Of a stretch of 64,000 nucleotides of DNA, positions 62,710 to 64,000 are shown piece by piece. The notes beneath the pieces are model-generated. The model was not told the origin of the DNA and did not search any database. It saw nothing but the letters and a program-made list of their open reading frames with translations. Numbering within the stretch: the stretch's first letter is position 1; each line of letters begins with the position of its first letter. A program made the position numbers and the translations under genes. Source of the DNA: Dyella_D sp052115385 (GTDB taxonomy: Bacteria; Pseudomonadota; Gammaproteobacteria; Xanthomonadales; Rhodanobacteraceae); NCBI RefSeq assembly GCF_052115385.1, contig NZ_JBFRGP010000002.1, forward strand, positions 124,001 to 188,000, written 5' to 3'.

Positions 62710-64000
62710 CAGGCGGCTCCGTCGGCCTGGCGCCGGGTGGCCGTGGCTGCGTCGGGCAGCATGAAGTTCGGACCGCTGTCGCCGTAGAACTTGTTGATGT
62801 CGCTGGCGCCGGTCATGCGCTTGCTGAGCAGGCTGCCCGCGCTGAGCAGGTACTTCACCGGCAGCCAGGGTGATTGCAGCAGGCGTTCGGCCGGTTGCGT
62901 GTCGATGCCCTGGCCTTCGAGTCCGGCCAGCGTGGTGCGCAGGCTCTGCCGCAAGACCGCGTACATCGGTTGGCGCAAATCCGCTTGCCATTCGGCGATG
63001 CCTTCGAGCACGGCCAGCAGGTCCAGCTGCAGGATGATGGTGCAGAACATGCGCGCCAGTGCGGCGTCGTCCTCGACCGGGATGCGCGGGTCGCGCAAGG
63101 GGCCGAAGGCTTCGATCTGCGGCAAGCGCTCCCGCAGGCGCGGCAGCAGGACGCGGGCGGAGTCGTTGTCCTTCATCAGCAGCCGTGGCGCTTGTCCCGC
63201 GGCGTAGATCAGCACGCAGTTCTGCTGGTTCGCCTCCAGCGCCACGCCATAGACCAGCCACAGCCGCAGGTGCACGTCGCTCAGCAGGTTCGCGTAGGCC
63301 TGCCACCAGGCGAGCAGGTCGCCGCGGTGGAAGCGGTCGGCCAGGTGCGCGGCGAAGGGACGTCCGTCGGGCATCGCGCTGCTCAAGGCGGCGGTGGGCA
63401 CCAGGGTGGCGTCGGGCAGCGACGGATAGCCGCGCACCAGGTAGGCGAGATGCTTGGCTTCTTCGACGTGGCCCCCATGCGCCTCGTCCACATGCAGGTA
63501 GCGGCTGCGCAGCGCGTCGTCGTTGTGCGCGATGGCGGTCAGGGCCTGGCCGAACCAGTGGCCGTCGTAGATCGTCGACGGTTTGATCAGGCGCAGGTTG
63601 AGCGCGCCGAGGGTGCGCATCAGCAAGGGCAACTTGATATGGCGGTCCGGATAAGCCACCGGCATCACGGTGCGCACCGACAGCGTCGGCCGCACCGACA
63701 ACCAGGACAGCGGCGCGCGATGCGTGTCCGGCGGCAGCGGGAAAGCGTCGCCGTCGTGCAGGCGCGGCCAGGTCAGCGGGTGCACCGGGAGCAGGGCATG
63801 GCTCGCGGCCAGCGCGTCGTCCAGGCCGACGTCGCGCATGCCCGGCCAGAACGTGGGCTGCGCGGTGGTGAGTTGCAGTGCGTCGCGTGGCACCGCCAGC
63901 CAGCGCAACTCGAAGCGTGGATCGAACTCCGGCGCATAGGCACGCATGTCCGCTTCGCCGAAGCCGGACTTGGCGCGCGCGGTCGGATAGAACGGATGAT
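62709..64000 (-). CDS. IucA/IucC-type NIS siderophore synthetase (PvsB-like), 5' end outside window
   Basis: The frame is open to the right edge. The first visible residues, HPFYPTARAKSGFGEADM, are the GHP-x-HP-x(3)-K/R-type ATP-binding motif of NIS synthetases, so about 140-170 residues are missing. Later landmarks are VRTVMPVAYPDRHIKLPLLM, LWLVYGVALEANQQNCVLIY and LMKDNDSARVLL. It is the first visible gene of the operon; a pvsA-like ATP-grasp gene would be expected beyond the edge. Confidence 0.93.
   Translation of the reverse strand, partial: HPFYPTARAKSGFGEADMRAYAPEFDPRFELRWLAVPRDALQLTTAQPTFWPGMRDVGLDDALAASHALLPVHPLTWPRLHDGDAFPLPPDTHRAPLSWLSVRPTLSVRTVMPVAYPDRHIKLPLLMRTLGALNLRLIKPSTIYDGHWFGQALTAIAHNDDALRSRYLHVDEAHGGHVEEAKHLAYLVRGYPSLPDATLVPTAALSSAMPDGRPFAAHLADRFHRGDLLAWWQAYANLLSDVHLRLWLVYGVALEANQQNCVLIYAAGQAPRLLMKDNDSARVLLPRLRERLPQIEAFGPLRDPRIPVEDDAALARMFCTIILQLDLLAVLEGIAEWQADLRQPMYAVLRQSLRTTLAGLEGQGIDTQPAERLLQSPWLPVKYLLSAGSLLSKRMTGASDINKFYGDSGPNFMLPDAATATRRQADGAA

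Overview
The window is about 64 kb of GC-rich DNA with few RNA or mobile features. The gene content points to a gammaproteobacterium of the order Xanthomonadales, probably Rhodanobacteraceae (Dyella/Luteibacter/Frateuria-like): a B12-independent metE under a cobalamin riboswitch, a Xanthomonas-style vibrioferrin (pvs/xss) siderophore operon, and short palindromic repeats between genes. This placement is inference; there is no rRNA or other marker gene here. One ambiguous base (position 49426) suggests a draft assembly.

Left flank (1-9305): the 3' end of an autotransporter with a long Pro-Ala linker, a small membrane protein, an EamA-type exporter, a TPR-like protein, metE with its riboswitch leader, a short scar of gene remnants, and an ECF41 sigma-factor module (AhpD-like protein plus SigJ-like sigma factor) whose own promoter motif can be read in front of it.

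Centre (9306-36417): an apparently complete extracellular contractile injection system (eCIS, Afp/PVC type), all on the + strand. In order: cap/terminator protein, an unknown protein, one sheath, two tube proteins, a DUF5908 protein, a LysM adaptor, VgrG-like spike, PAAR tip, gp25, two large baseplate proteins (Pvc11- and Pvc12-like), a 1422-residue multidomain protein with SprB-like, PKD-like and Lys/Ala-rich parts (candidate fibre), tape-measure protein, a 1310-residue DUF4157 protein (probable cargo/effector), a YbjN-like small protein (candidate chaperone) and the AAA+ ATPase. No capsid, terminase, integrase or T6SS membrane-complex genes are present, so this is neither a prophage nor a T6SS. 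The most novel content lies in the 1422-residue protein and the DUF4157/YbjN pair.

Right flank (36395-64000): a CPBP membrane protease, a TIM-barrel-like protein, a GlxA-type regulator divergent from an emrA-emrB-oprM drug efflux operon, a LysE exporter, a patatin-like lipase, an NTF2-like secreted protein, a GIY-YIG-like protein, two tandem paralogous secreted proteins of unknown family that carry the same domain at both ends, a truncated HlyD-like protein, ribA, a decayed SgcJ/EcaC gene, an outer-membrane barrel protein, a serine hydrolase and a FAD monooxygenase. The window ends in a minus-strand siderophore operon with the gene order of pvsB-pvsC-pvsD-pvsE, running off the right edge.
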